Positions 51,057-60,224 of a stretch of DNA of 64,000 nucleotides are shown here, piece after piece. A model generated the notes under the pieces. It saw only the letters and a list, made by a program, of their open reading frames with translations. It was not told the DNA's origin and did not search any database. The translations under genes and the position numbers were made by a program. The DNA is from Chryseobacterium gleum (GTDB lineage Bacteria; Bacteroidota; Bacteroidia; UBA10329), in the NCBI GenBank assembly GCA_945903645.1, contig CAMDOM010000012.1, forward strand, positions 1-64,000, read 5' to 3'. The first letter of the stretch is position 1. Each line of letters begins with the position of its first letter.

Positions 51057-52139
51057 ATGCAAAATAGGTTTACAGCCATTGGTGTAATGTCGGGTACATC
51101 CTTAGATGGACTGGACCTCGCCTACTGCACCTTTCGCTTTGACACTGCATGGTCCTATCACCTCGATGCGGTGCAATGCATTCCTTATTCTGAAACATGG
51201 AAGCACAATTTGGAGCATGCCCATTTGCTTTCGGGCAAGGACCTTACCGCCCTTCATGCTGCGTTTGGCACCTATATAGGAAGTAGTGTAAAAGCGTTTT
51301 TGGACGAGGTAGATTTGCCTGCACCCCACATCATTGCATCGCATGGGCATACTGTTTTTCATGCGCCCCACCATTGCTATACCCTACAGATAGGAAGTGG
51401 GCCGCACATTGCCGCTGTTTCGGGCATCACTACCGTAAATGATTTTAGAGCTTTAGATGTGGCGTTGGGCGGCCAAGGTGCACCGCTTGTGCCTCTTGGC
51501 GATGCGCTTCTTTTTGGGCACTATGCGGCTTGCCTGAACCTTGGCGGATTTTCGAATATTAGTTTTAATGCAGCGAATGTGCGTTTGGCATTTGACATCT
51601 GCCCCGTAAATATTGCAATGAACCCCTTGGCCGAGTTGCTGGGTGCGCCCTTTGATAAGGATGGGAATTTTGCAGCTACAGGAATAGTGTTGCCTTGGTT
51701 GCTTCAAAAGTTGAATGCATTGCCCATTTATCATACCCTAAAGCGACCTTCCCTTTCGCGCGAATGGTTGGAAGCAGAGGTATTGCCCTTGCTACCCACC
51801 GAGTCGAAAACCGAGAATGTGCTGCGAACCCTGAGCGAACATGCTGCCCAGCAAATTGCAATTGTGCTTGATTGCCATGTGAAAGAAGGCGAGGTTTTGG
51901 TAACTGGCGGTGGTGCCTACAATCGTTATTTGGTGGATAGAATTCAGCAGCTGACCAAAGTAAAGGTGGTAGTACCCGATAGCCAAACCGTGGAATTTAA
52001 GGAAGCTCTCGTGTTCGCATTTCTTGGAGTGTTGCGCATGCGAGGCGAGGTGAATGTGCTACGCTCGGTTACGGGTGCAAGCCGCGATTCGTGTTCAGGA
52101 ACGGTGCATCTTTTCGACCCATCTCAGCATGGGCAATAG
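51057..52139 (+). CDS. anmK: Anhydro-N-acetylmuramic acid kinase
   Basis: The 360-residue sugar kinase has the N-terminal phosphate loop GVMSGTSLDGLDLAYC, the conserved HGHTVFH segment, GGQGAPLVPLGD, NLGGFSNIS and the C-terminal VTGGGAYN. It cleaves and phosphorylates 1,6-anhydroMurNAc to MurNAc-6-phosphate during cell-wall recycling. The start at 51057 (MQNRFTAIGVMSGTS) fits the family; upstream in-frame sequence is non-homologous. It is upstream of the glutamate dehydrogenase-type gene by 43 bases. Confidence 0.94.
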   Translation: MQNRFTAIGVMSGTSLDGLDLAYCTFRFDTAWSYHLDAVQCIPYSETWKHNLEHAHLLSGKDLTALHAAFGTYIGSSVKAFLDEVDLPAPHIIASHGHTVFHAPHHCYTLQIGSGPHIAAVSGITTVNDFRALDVALGGQGAPLVPLGDALLFGHYAACLNLGGFSNISFNAANVRLAFDICPVNIAMNPLAELLGAPFDKDGNFAATGIVLPWLLQKLNALPIYHTLKRPSLSREWLEAEVLPLLPTESKTENVLRTLSEHAAQQIAIVLDCHVKEGEVLVTGGGAYNRYLVDRIQQLTKVKVVVPDSQTVEFKEALVFAFLGVLRMRGEVNVLRSVTGASRDSCSGTVHLFDPSQHGQ

Positions 52140-52142
52140 TTC

Positions 52143-52150
52143 TACATTTG
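52143..52150 (+). promoter_or_regulatory. -7 element (TACATTTG) upstream of the glutamate dehydrogenase-family gene
   Basis: TACATTTG matches TAnnTTTG exactly and lies 32 bases before the ATG at 52183. Confidence 0.6.
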
Positions 52151-52182
52151 CGCAAATTTTATGAACCAATCAGGTTTGTTTC

Positions 52183-53418
52183 ATGCTTGAATTATTAAAC
52201 AAATACGAACAGAAGGAACCTGAGATTGTGTTCGAGTGGCACGACACCGAAACCGAAGCGCAGGGTTGGGTAGTAATCAATTCGTTGCGGGGCGGTGCGG
52301 CAGGCGGAGGCACCCGGATGCGCGTAGGGTTGGACAAACGCGAGGTGGTGTCGCTGGCCAAAACAATGGAGATTAAGTTCACCGTAAGTGGGCCTGCCAT
52401 TGGAGGCGCCAAGTCGGGCATCAATTTCGACCCGAAAGACCCCCGAAAGCGCGGTGTGCTAGAGCGGTGGTATAAGGCCGTATCTCCTTTGTTGAAAAAC
52501 TACTACGGCACAGGTGGCGATATGAACGTGGACGAGATTCACGAGGTAATTCCTATAACGGAAGAATATGGCATTTGGCATCCGCAAGAAGGCGTGGTAA
52601 ACGGCCATTTTCAACCCACCGAGGCACAAAAGATTCATAAGATAGGCCAGCTGCGTGCTGGGGTTTCCAAGCTTTTGGAAGATGCGCGCTACTTTCCAGA
52701 TTCGAACCAGAAGTATCGCGTAGCCGATATGATAACGGGCTATGGCGTTAGCGAATCGGTGCGCCATTTCTACGCCATCTATAAAAAGGAAGACCTGCAT
52801 GGTAAGCGCGTCACCATACAGGGATGGGGCAATGTGGCCTCGGCAGCAGCGCTCTATTTGGTGCAGGCGGGCGCCAAGGTGGTAGGCATTATTGATAAAG
52901 ATGGCGGATTGCTGCATGAGGATGGATTTGGATTGGACGAGGTGCGCAACTTGTATGTGAACCACAAAGTGGGCAACAGCCTAGTGCATCCCAATTTACT
53001 GCCGTTTGCAGAGGTGAATGCGCGCATTTGGGATATGAAAGCCGATGTGTTTATTCCTGCCGCGGGCTCGCGCCTGATTACCGAAAACCAAGTGGAGCGC
53101 ATGATTGCCGCTGGGGTAAACGTGATTAGCAGCGGAGCAAATGTGCCCTTTGCCGATAAAGAAATATTCTACGGCCCCATTATGGCCAAGGCCGATGCTC
53201 AGTTGAGCCTTATCCCCGATTTTATTGCCAATTGCGGCATGGCAAGAGTATTTGCCTACCTGATGAGTTCGGCCAATATTCAGCTAACTGACCAAGGCAT
53301 TTTCTCAGATACAACGCGTACTATTGAGTCCGCAATTCGAAAGGTGCATCACGCAGATAATTCACTCACACACATCAGCCAAACCGCCTTAGAATTGGCC
53401 TTACACGAACTTACCTAA
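52183..53418 (+). CDS. Glu/Leu/Phe/Val dehydrogenase family enzyme
   Basis: The 411-residue enzyme has an N-terminal dimerisation/substrate domain (RGGAAGGGTRMRVGLDKREV, IGGAKSGINFDP, with the catalytic Lys) and a Rossmann domain (VTIQGWGNVASAAALYLVQ). It should oxidatively deaminate glutamate or a related amino acid, or run the reverse reaction. The conserved substrate-loop glycines are kept, but the substrate cannot be fixed: this branch in Bacteroidetes is often annotated as glutamate dehydrogenase. It is followed 26 bases later by the NhaD-like transporter, probably in one transcript. Confidence 0.9.
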   Translation: MLELLNKYEQKEPEIVFEWHDTETEAQGWVVINSLRGGAAGGGTRMRVGLDKREVVSLAKTMEIKFTVSGPAIGGAKSGINFDPKDPRKRGVLERWYKAVSPLLKNYYGTGGDMNVDEIHEVIPITEEYGIWHPQEGVVNGHFQPTEAQKIHKIGQLRAGVSKLLEDARYFPDSNQKYRVADMITGYGVSESVRHFYAIYKKEDLHGKRVTIQGWGNVASAAALYLVQAGAKVVGIIDKDGGLLHEDGFGLDEVRNLYVNHKVGNSLVHPNLLPFAEVNARIWDMKADVFIPAAGSRLITENQVERMIAAGVNVISSGANVPFADKEIFYGPIMAKADAQLSLIPDFIANCGMARVFAYLMSSANIQLTDQGIFSDTTRTIESAIRKVHHADNSLTHISQTALELALHELT

Positions 53419-53444
53419 CCCAACACTAACCAAAACCAATCATC

Positions 53445-54725
53445 ATGAAAAAAATGCTAATGCTCTTTTCTGTGCTCACCCTTCCTTCGCTTGCCATGGC
53501 GCAAGAGGTGGCCGCCAGTTATCCCGCGTTGGGACCCGTTCGCATAGAGTTTATAATTTTTGCTTTAACGCTATTGGGCGTTGCGCTTTTTCACAACCAT
53601 ACGTTAAAGGTTGCACTTGTAGGATTGGGGTCGTTGCTTGCATTCAAATTGGGGTTTATTCCAGAATTTGATTTAGTTAGCCATTTAATGCACGAGTGGC
53701 GTGTGTTGGTTAATCTGCTTGGATTGCTGTTGGGTTTTGCCATATTGGCCAAACACTTCGAAGAATCAGGTGTGCCGCAAATACTTCCAAAATACCTGCC
53801 TGATGGCTGGAAAGGTGGGTTTGTGCTTCTTATTCTGATTGCCATCATTTCTTCATTCCTCGACAACATTGCCGCAGCAATGATAGGTGGCGCAGTGGCC
53901 ATGGTGGTGTTTAAAGGAAAAGTACACATCGGCTACATTGCTGCTATTGTGGCTGCTAGTAATGCGGGTGGTGCTGGTAGCGTGGTGGGCGACACTACTA
54001 CTACTATGATGTGGATTGCAGGCGTTAGTGCCCTTGATGTGACCCACGCATTTGTTGGTTCTGTAGTTTCCATTAGCATTTTTGGAGTTATTGCCGCTTT
54101 GCAACAAGATAAATTTCAACCTATTCAAGCCAATGCCGATTTGAATGCAAAGGTTGACCCGATGAAACTTTTGGTAGTTGCCATGATTCTTGCTGGTGCC
54201 ATTGCTACAAATATTCTTCTCGATTTCCCAGCTGTGGGTGTGTGGGCAGCCATTTTGCTTGGAGCGCTTATCACAAAAACTCCATGGAAAGAAGTTCCGA
54301 ATTCTATTGCTGGAACCGTATTCTTATTGTCGTTGGTAACCTGCGCTTCGTTAATGCCTGTTGATGAATTGCCTGCTGCATCGTGGCAAACTGCCTTCGG
54401 ATTGGGCTTTGTGTCTGCCGTGTTCGACAATATTCCCCTCACTGCACTTGCCATTGCGCAAGGAGGATATGACTGGGGCGTGTTGGCCTATTGCGTTGGG
54501 TTTGGAGGGTCGATGATATGGTTTGGCTCTTCGGCTGGTGTGGCTATTTCAAACATGTATCCCGAAGCCAAATCTGTAGGGTCGTGGATTAAAAATGGCT
54601 GGCACGTAGCGTTGGCATACGTTATCGGATTTTTTGTGATGTATGCCGTTGTAGGATGGCACCCGCATGCACCAGAAAAGGCGGATGACACTGCTGCTCC
54701 TATCGAAGCAGAAGCACATCATTAA
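53445..54725 (+). CDS. NhaD/ArsB-type ion transporter (putative Na+/H+ antiporter)
   Basis: The 426-residue protein has a signal-like start (SLAMAQ) and about eleven hydrophobic segments, with the conserved SSFLDNIAAAMIGGAVAM and FVSAVFDNIPLTALAI motifs typical of NhaD and related ion-transporter superfamily members. Two half-molecule repeats, each with an (S/A)xxxDNI motif, are visible. It likely exchanges Na+ for H+ across the inner membrane; citrate-like carriers share the fold and are an alternative. The His/Glu-rich C-terminus is unremarkable. A terminator follows. Confidence 0.82.
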   Translation: MKKMLMLFSVLTLPSLAMAQEVAASYPALGPVRIEFIIFALTLLGVALFHNHTLKVALVGLGSLLAFKLGFIPEFDLVSHLMHEWRVLVNLLGLLLGFAILAKHFEESGVPQILPKYLPDGWKGGFVLLILIAIISSFLDNIAAAMIGGAVAMVVFKGKVHIGYIAAIVAASNAGGAGSVVGDTTTTMMWIAGVSALDVTHAFVGSVVSISIFGVIAALQQDKFQPIQANADLNAKVDPMKLLVVAMILAGAIATNILLDFPAVGVWAAILLGALITKTPWKEVPNSIAGTVFLLSLVTCASLMPVDELPAASWQTAFGLGFVSAVFDNIPLTALAIAQGGYDWGVLAYCVGFGGSMIWFGSSAGVAISNMYPEAKSVGSWIKNGWHVALAYVIGFFVMYAVVGWHPHAPEKADDTAAPIEAEAHH

Positions 54726-54747
54726 TCACATATTGGTTTAAATGAAG

Positions 54748-54781
54748 AAAGGCTTGAACGCGATGTTCAAGCCTTTTTTTA
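54748..54781 (+). terminator. Terminator after the NhaD-like gene
   Basis: AAAGGCTTGAAC pairs with GTTCAAGCCTTT (54765-54776) and is followed by a T run. It ends the 52183-54725 unit. Confidence 0.9.
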
Positions 54782-54859
54782 TGCCCAACCGTCTTTTTTC
54801 GCTAACACTTCATGTTTGTAAGTGCGTGAATGGGCAGTAGAATGCGATGGCCCTGTTGA

Positions 54860-54867
54860 TATTTTTG
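54860..54867 (+). promoter_or_regulatory. -7 element (TATTTTTG) upstream of mtgA
   Basis: TATTTTTG matches TAnnTTTG and lies 62 bases before the mtgA ATG. Confidence 0.5.
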
Positions 54868-54929
54868 ACACAAAGACATGCCTATTGCATGCGGTCTTTT
54901 GAACGCATCACCCTCAACCTTCACTTTTT

Positions 54930-55703
54930 ATGCCAACTGCCAAAAAACCCGCTAAGCCCAAATCAGCAAAATCGTCCAAGTCGGGAGGAGGAAAGGGGCT
55001 GTTTTCTAGAATGATGCGCATGCTGGGACGAACCCTCCTTGGACTGTTCCTTTTTAGTGTGGGCATGGTCATCATCTATCGGTTTGTGCCCATTCCGGTT
55101 ACCATTCTGCAACTAACGCGTTGCGTAGAACAATTTCAAAACGACAAGCCCATACGCCTTGCCAAAGACTGGGAACCTTTAGACAACATTAGCAATAAGC
55201 TACAGCTGGCGGTGGTTTGTGCCGAAGACCAGAAATTCTTAGACCACTATGGCTTTGATGTAGAGGCCATCGAAAAGGCCATTGAGCGCAACAAGAAGGG
55301 AAAAAAGATACGGGGAGCCAGCACCATCAGCCAGCAAACGGCCAAAAATGTGTTTCTATGGGAAGGCAGAACTTGGGTGCGCAAGGGATTGGAGGTCTAT
55401 TTCACCGCGCTCATTGAGCTATTGTGGAGTAAGGAGCGCATCATGGAAGTGTATTTGAACGTAATAGAAATGGGCGATGGCATATACGGTGCCCAAGCCG
55501 CCTCGCAAATCTATTTTGGTAAGGATGCCAAAAAGCTATCTACCTCGCAAGCAGCATTGATAGCGGCCATATTGCCCAGCCCGCTGAAGTATAAAGTAAA
55601 GCGCCCGGGGCCCTACGTGCAAAGGCGCCAAGGATGGATTTCGCGCCAAATGGGCCATTGGGGTGGTAGGCTGGATTATGATGCGCCACCGCAGCATAAA
55701 TAA
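54930..55703 (+). CDS. mtgA: Monofunctional peptidoglycan glycosyltransferase
   Basis: The 257-residue GT51 enzyme has a basic cytoplasmic start, one membrane segment (about 34-52) and the catalytic Glu99 in AEDQKFLDHYG. The family motifs GASTISQQTAKN, RKGLEVYFTALIE and NVIEMGDGIYGAQAAS follow. It polymerises lipid II into glycan chains outside the inner membrane. There is no transpeptidase domain, so it works beside class B or other transpeptidases. It stands alone with its own -7 box and precedes the bestrophin gene on the same strand by 94 bases. Confidence 0.94.
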   Translation: MPTAKKPAKPKSAKSSKSGGGKGLFSRMMRMLGRTLLGLFLFSVGMVIIYRFVPIPVTILQLTRCVEQFQNDKPIRLAKDWEPLDNISNKLQLAVVCAEDQKFLDHYGFDVEAIEKAIERNKKGKKIRGASTISQQTAKNVFLWEGRTWVRKGLEVYFTALIELLWSKERIMEVYLNVIEMGDGIYGAQAASQIYFGKDAKKLSTSQAALIAAILPSPLKYKVKRPGPYVQRRQGWISRQMGHWGGRLDYDAPPQHK

Positions 55704-55750
55704 TGAATGACGTCATTTTCGTGCGGACAATCATAGGACAACTCTATTTT

Positions 55751-55758
55751 TAGGTTTG
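55751..55758 (+). promoter_or_regulatory. -7 element (TAGGTTTG) upstream of the bestrophin gene
   Basis: TAGGTTTG matches TAnnTTTG 39 bases before the ATG at 55798. Confidence 0.5.
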
Positions 55759-55797
55759 TATATTCTTAGGTATTCGTAATTCGTACCCGCTCGCCTC

Positions 55798-56664
55798 ATG
55801 CTAAGCTACAATCCCAAGGACTGGTTCTCGATTATTTTCTTTATCCGCAAAAGCGATACGGTGCGCACGCTTATGCCTGCCATGTCTGCATTGGCTGCGC
55901 TGGTAGCCATCTTCTGTTATGTGGAAATAGAAATAGCCAATATGGCATTCACCAGCACCGTCACGATGCATTCGCTGTTGGGGTTTGTGATTTCCATGCT
56001 GTTGGTGTTTCGCACCAATACGGCCTACGAGCGTTGGTGGGAAGGCCGCAAGCAGTGGGGAGCGCTGGTCAATGTGTCGCGCAATTTGGCCATACGCCTA
56101 GCCCAGATAGTGCCTCAGAATGACGTGGAGCAGCGGCAGTATTTTCGGGTGTTGATTACCAACTATGCCTTTGCCCTGAAGGAACATTTGCGCAGCCCTG
56201 CGGAAATAACTGACCTAGAGGCGCATCCATTGCTTGACCTGGACGCACTGCGCGCCAAGGCCCATGTGCCCAATGCAATGGCGGAAAAGCTCTATGCCGC
56301 ATTGCTGCAATTGCGCACCGATGGCCGCATTAGCGAAGAGCAATTGCTGGCTTTAGATGGCATGATGCACCAATTTACCGACATAACGGGTGCTTGCGAG
56401 CGTATTCGCAAAACACCTATTCCGTATTCGTATAGCGCTTTCATTAAGAAATTCATCTTCCTGTATGTGCTTTCGCTTCCTTTTGGCATCATCACCGATT
56501 TTGGATATGCCTCCGTTCTAGTAACGGTGGCGGTGTTTTACGTGCTTGCCAGCCTAGAGCTTATTGCCGAAGAAATTGAAGACCCGTTTGGCACCGATAC
56601 CAACGATTTGCCCACGGACGATATTGTGCGCACCATCCAAGCCAACCTAAAGGAGATACTCTAG
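55798..56664 (+). CDS. Bestrophin-family membrane channel protein
   Basis: The 288-residue protein belongs to the bestrophin/UPF0187 family, with the conserved FRTNTAYERWWEGRKQWG segment (the hallmark FRxxxxYxRWWE), an N-terminal membrane helix pair, and a C-terminal segment (PIPYSYSAFIKKFIFLYVLSLPFGI) followed by GTDTNDLPTDDI. Bacterial bestrophins form pentameric ion channels, some cation-selective. The selectivity here cannot be read. It is convergent with the GT-C/methyltransferase gene. Confidence 0.9.
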   Translation: MLSYNPKDWFSIIFFIRKSDTVRTLMPAMSALAALVAIFCYVEIEIANMAFTSTVTMHSLLGFVISMLLVFRTNTAYERWWEGRKQWGALVNVSRNLAIRLAQIVPQNDVEQRQYFRVLITNYAFALKEHLRSPAEITDLEAHPLLDLDALRAKAHVPNAMAEKLYAALLQLRTDGRISEEQLLALDGMMHQFTDITGACERIRKTPIPYSYSAFIKKFIFLYVLSLPFGIITDFGYASVLVTVAVFYVLASLELIAEEIEDPFGTDTNDLPTDDIVRTIQANLKEIL

Positions 56665-56671
56665 CCCAAGA

Positions 56672-58504
56672 TTAGGCGTTGGGAACAAGCACGTAGGTGA
56701 TCTGCTTGAACACACCCAGAAACCGATACTCTTCTTTCCATTGGAGGCGCAACCCTAAGCGCACAAAGGTTTCTTGCCATTGGGCATCGCTGCGGTTGGT
56801 GTGCGGATGGCCGTAAAATTCCCAGTTCACAAGGCTATCTACCGCCATGGTCAGTCCTTTTTGAAAGGAATTGGCATAGATGTCCTCCATAATGATAATT
56901 CGGTTGGCCACCCGCATCGCCTCTTGAATAAGCTGCTCCGGATGGGGCGTATGGTGCAGCATGGTTATCAGTTGGCAGGTAGAAAACGCCTTATCTGCAA
57001 ACGGGAATTTGTCAACATCATAAACAACAGGCATCACTTCGGGGAAAATGGACCGATTGGCAATGTCTAATGGAGTAACCCCATGGCCCTCGTTGCGCAG
57101 CAAAATAGTAAGTGCACCATTGCCGCTACCCACTTCCAGCACCGTTTCTTTTTGATGGAGTAGGGGAGCAAGGCGTAGACGTTTCACCTCGGCTTTGCGC
57201 AGCGCCCAACGCTGTTCTATTGTAATGAATGCACCCAATTCTAGCCCCATCCAAAGCATTACGGGAAGGTATTGCGCTGCCACTACCCATAGATTTTCGT
57301 GCACGCCATCGGCCCCATAAGCGTGATAGCTTAGGGGAATGAGTAGCAGCCACACCATGCCAAACCGATAGCGCACAAAGGGGAGAAACACAGCTAACAC
57401 CGCAACATACCACGGGTTAACCGTGGTGGCGAAAAGGTAATACACTACCCATGCCCACATCCATTGCTGGGGTAGGGTGGCCATGCTTTTGTGACGTTGG
57501 CGCCATGCGATGGTAAGAATGATGAGGGCAACTGCACGCGGCAGCCACACAGCCGTGAGGCCAATAATGTTATAGCCTTTCCACCAAAAACCAATGCTGC
57601 GAATGCCGTAATAAATCGACCCATTAAACTCGAAACTGGCGAAATAGAGGCGCAAGGTTTGCAGCGTATCGGGCAGCAGGGTTTCTGTATAAAACGGGAA
57701 ATACATCGCCCCAACAAGCGCTAAAGTGCCTGCCCCAAACACCACCGCCCTTGCCCAACCCAGTCTTTTGGGAAGAAACGGAAGAAACATAAGGGGAAGA
57801 AGTTTTACTCCAACCGCCCCCGCAAATGGAAGCACAGCCCGCTGCCAGCGTTGAAGCGATAGCAAAAGCAATGCGACCAGCAGCAAGGGTAGCATAAACA
57901 CTTCGCCATGCAGATTGCCTGCAAATTCCACTATCACAAGCGGATTAAAAGCATACAGCATCAGGTTGCGCCCGTTGAGGTTCCATATAGAAAGCAACTT
58001 GGCTACAAGCAGCATGGTAGCCGCTTCGGCCAAAAGCACCAGAATGCGCAGCGCCACAATGCCGCCCCAAATGCTTTCGCCCCCAAACTTGGCAGCCAAT
58101 GCAAACAGGCCCTGCAACACGGGAGGATAGATGGAATGATAGGGCTTGGAATTGAGCATTTCGTACAGCTCCAAATGCCCAGCTTGCGGGTTGGCCTGCG
58201 GTGCAAATGCATAGGGAGAAATGCCTTGTAGGCTTAAATGCCCATCCCACAGGTAGCGAAATGCATCTTCCGAAAGGGCAGGCATGGCAAGCAGATACAC
58301 GAGGCGAAGGAGCATGCCCGCTGCAATAAGTTGAGGCGTGGAAATTTTTTGGTCGGCCCATTGCACCAAAAAAATACCACCTAGAACGAAGAAACTACTG
58401 AGCAGAAGCACTGTTTCTGGCCGCTGCACAACGTATGCCAGCATCACATGCAGCACAATACTGACGAGAAACAGGGCGGTATGCGCGGCTTTTGGTAGCG
58501 TCAT
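56672..58504 (-). CDS. Fusion of a GT-C-type sugar transferase and a class I SAM methyltransferase
   Basis: The first 440 or so residues are a polytopic membrane protein with a GT-C-like first loop (ALSEDAFRYLWDGHL, near 76-90, then GISPYAF), as in polyprenol-phosphate mannosyltransferases. The last 156 residues are a SAM-dependent methyltransferase of type 11 (VLEVGSGNGALTILL from 455, HHTPHPEQLIQEAMRV). The two halves are joined in frame, with no stop or shift. A cytoplasmic methyltransferase tethered to a lipid-sugar transferase suggests modification of a glycolipid or lipid carrier, but the substrate is not evident. The gene begins 6 bases after the GT2 gene. Confidence 0.82.
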   Translation of the reverse strand: MTLPKAAHTALFLVSIVLHVMLAYVVQRPETVLLLSSFFVLGGIFLVQWADQKISTPQLIAAGMLLRLVYLLAMPALSEDAFRYLWDGHLSLQGISPYAFAPQANPQAGHLELYEMLNSKPYHSIYPPVLQGLFALAAKFGGESIWGGIVALRILVLLAEAATMLLVAKLLSIWNLNGRNLMLYAFNPLVIVEFAGNLHGEVFMLPLLLVALLLLSLQRWQRAVLPFAGAVGVKLLPLMFLPFLPKRLGWARAVVFGAGTLALVGAMYFPFYTETLLPDTLQTLRLYFASFEFNGSIYYGIRSIGFWWKGYNIIGLTAVWLPRAVALIILTIAWRQRHKSMATLPQQWMWAWVVYYLFATTVNPWYVAVLAVFLPFVRYRFGMVWLLLIPLSYHAYGADGVHENLWVVAAQYLPVMLWMGLELGAFITIEQRWALRKAEVKRLRLAPLLHQKETVLEVGSGNGALTILLRNEGHGVTPLDIANRSIFPEVMPVVYDVDKFPFADKAFSTCQLITMLHHTPHPEQLIQEAMRVANRIIIMEDIYANSFQKGLTMAVDSLVNWEFYGHPHTNRSDAQWQETFVRLGLRLQWKEEYRFLGVFKQITYVLVPNA

Positions 58505-58510
58505 CGGTGG

Positions 58511-59971
58511 CTACTGATTTGCGTGTGCATGCTTCGCTGCATAAAATACAAGGGTGCTGAATCCTACCACCAGCAGCAGATGAAATACGAGGAACGGATG
58601 GTAGCCCAAACGCAATGAAAGTAAAATGCCCAGCGCAAAGTAGAGTGCCAATACGGCTTCGGCCCACGCAATGCGCGGAGGTATGCCCCAACGGGTAGTT
58701 ACGCCTTGCAGATTAGCGTCCATGCTGGCAAACTTTGGGGTGCGCACAAAGGGACTGCGCTTGCCCATGTAGCCCTCTAGCACCGCAATACTATTCATAA
58801 GCGAAAGGCCCATAGATACGGCCAGGAAGAAAGGAAACAGGTAGATAAATTGCTCAACGGCCTTCCATGGGCTTAGTACGGAGGTGCGAAGTGTGGTCCA
58901 AAACGTGTAGGCCAAAACCAACGTCCCCGAAAAAAGCACTATGCCTATGAGGAGAAACGGTTCGCGCAGGGCGCTGCCATTGAGCCAATACAGCAGCGGA
59001 ACGCTAACGACAGCCGCCAGCAGTATGCAAAGGAATATGGCAGTGTTTAGCAGGTGAAACACCGCGTGCAGCTTCACATGCAATGGTTGCGCAGACCGCA
59101 ATACGCCTACCAGATGCTTGCGCGCTACTTCGGCCCCGCCCTTATTCCATCGGTATTGCTGCGACCTTATGGCAGGCATCAGCATAGGTATTTCGGCAGG
59201 CGCTGCATAACTTGCCAAGTAGTGAATTTTCCATCCGCGTAGCTGTGCGCGATAGCTAAGGTCGAGGTCTTCGGTTAGGGTATCGGCACTCCATCCGCCT
59301 GCATCGGCAATGCACGCTTTGCGCCAAACCCCCGCTGTGCCATTGAAGTTGATGAAGTTTCCGTCAGCACTTCTGCCTAATTGCTCAATGGTAAAATGGG
59401 CATCTAGGGTTATGGCTAGTAAGCGCGTCATGAGGTTATCATTGCGATTGAGATGCGCCCATCGCACCTGCACTGTTCCAACGGATGCATCGGCAAAGTG
59501 ACCTATCGTTTGCTTCAAAAAATCCTTTTCCGGAAGAAAATCAGCATCAAAAATGGCCACAAATTCTCCTTTGCAAAGCGCTGTGCCGTAGGCCAACGCC
59601 CCAGCTTTGTAGCCAGTGCGCTGTTCTCTTTGCAGGTGGTGTATGTCAAATCCTTTGTTGCGCAGTTGGGCTACTAGGCGGGCTACGATTTCCGCGGTTT
59701 CGTCCGTGCTATCATCCAACACCTGAATCTCCAACCGATTCTTAGGCCAGTCGAAATTGGCCACCTTTCCAATAAGGCGTTCGGCCACCAGCGGCTCATT
59801 ATACAACGGTAGCTGTATGGTTACCATGGGCAATTGCGCGGGTAAGGCTGGCAGATTGGCCTTGTTTTGCATAGCTTTTTTATAGGAATACGTGAGTTGT
59901 CCTTGTGCTAGGCTGTATGCCAAAATTGCTAACAGGCAAAGCACATAAACAACAAGAAGAGCAATTCCCAT
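58511..59971 (-). CDS. Cellulose-synthase-like GT2 glycosyltransferase
   Basis: The 486-residue membrane protein has a GT2 domain with VTIQLPLYNEP, DDSTDET (86-92), DAD142-144, TED233-235 and QQYRW at 271-275, the last being the processive-type QxxRW motif. Hydrophobic segments lie near the N-terminus (about 3-22) and after residue 305. It uses a nucleotide sugar to glycosylate a lipid or polymer acceptor. It is the first gene of a two-gene operon with the GT-C/methyltransferase fusion. It is similar in pattern to Bacteroidetes glycosyltransferases near lipid-modifying genes; no BcsB or other cellulose genes are nearby. Confidence 0.88.
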   Translation of the reverse strand: MGIALLVVYVLCLLAILAYSLAQGQLTYSYKKAMQNKANLPALPAQLPMVTIQLPLYNEPLVAERLIGKVANFDWPKNRLEIQVLDDSTDETAEIVARLVAQLRNKGFDIHHLQREQRTGYKAGALAYGTALCKGEFVAIFDADFLPEKDFLKQTIGHFADASVGTVQVRWAHLNRNDNLMTRLLAITLDAHFTIEQLGRSADGNFINFNGTAGVWRKACIADAGGWSADTLTEDLDLSYRAQLRGWKIHYLASYAAPAEIPMLMPAIRSQQYRWNKGGAEVARKHLVGVLRSAQPLHVKLHAVFHLLNTAIFLCILLAAVVSVPLLYWLNGSALREPFLLIGIVLFSGTLVLAYTFWTTLRTSVLSPWKAVEQFIYLFPFFLAVSMGLSLMNSIAVLEGYMGKRSPFVRTPKFASMDANLQGVTTRWGIPPRIAWAEAVLALYFALGILLSLRLGYHPFLVFHLLLVVGFSTLVFYAAKHAHANQ

Positions 59972-60224
59972 AAAGAAGAAACGTGATTGAATCTGTTAGG
60001 CCAAACGTATTTTACGCTGGGGCCACCCGTATTTGCCTAGCCACAAAGCTATCGATACGCATCTTATCCTGCATCATATTGTGAAATACCGTTGGTGCGT
60101 TCTGCTCTTCATTGCAGCGCATCTTTGTGCTGGCAGTCCTCTTTTTCCTGAAACACAATTTCACAGCCGCATCTCTTCATCACTTCATTCCTTTCCTCAC
60201 CACTTCAATCCTTACCTTTCCCCC

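Noticed and set aside
60033-60224. 64-residue N-terminal extension of the AddA-like protein
   Set aside because: It is low-complexity, not family-like, and the Walker A normally lies within the first 15 residues, as from 60225.
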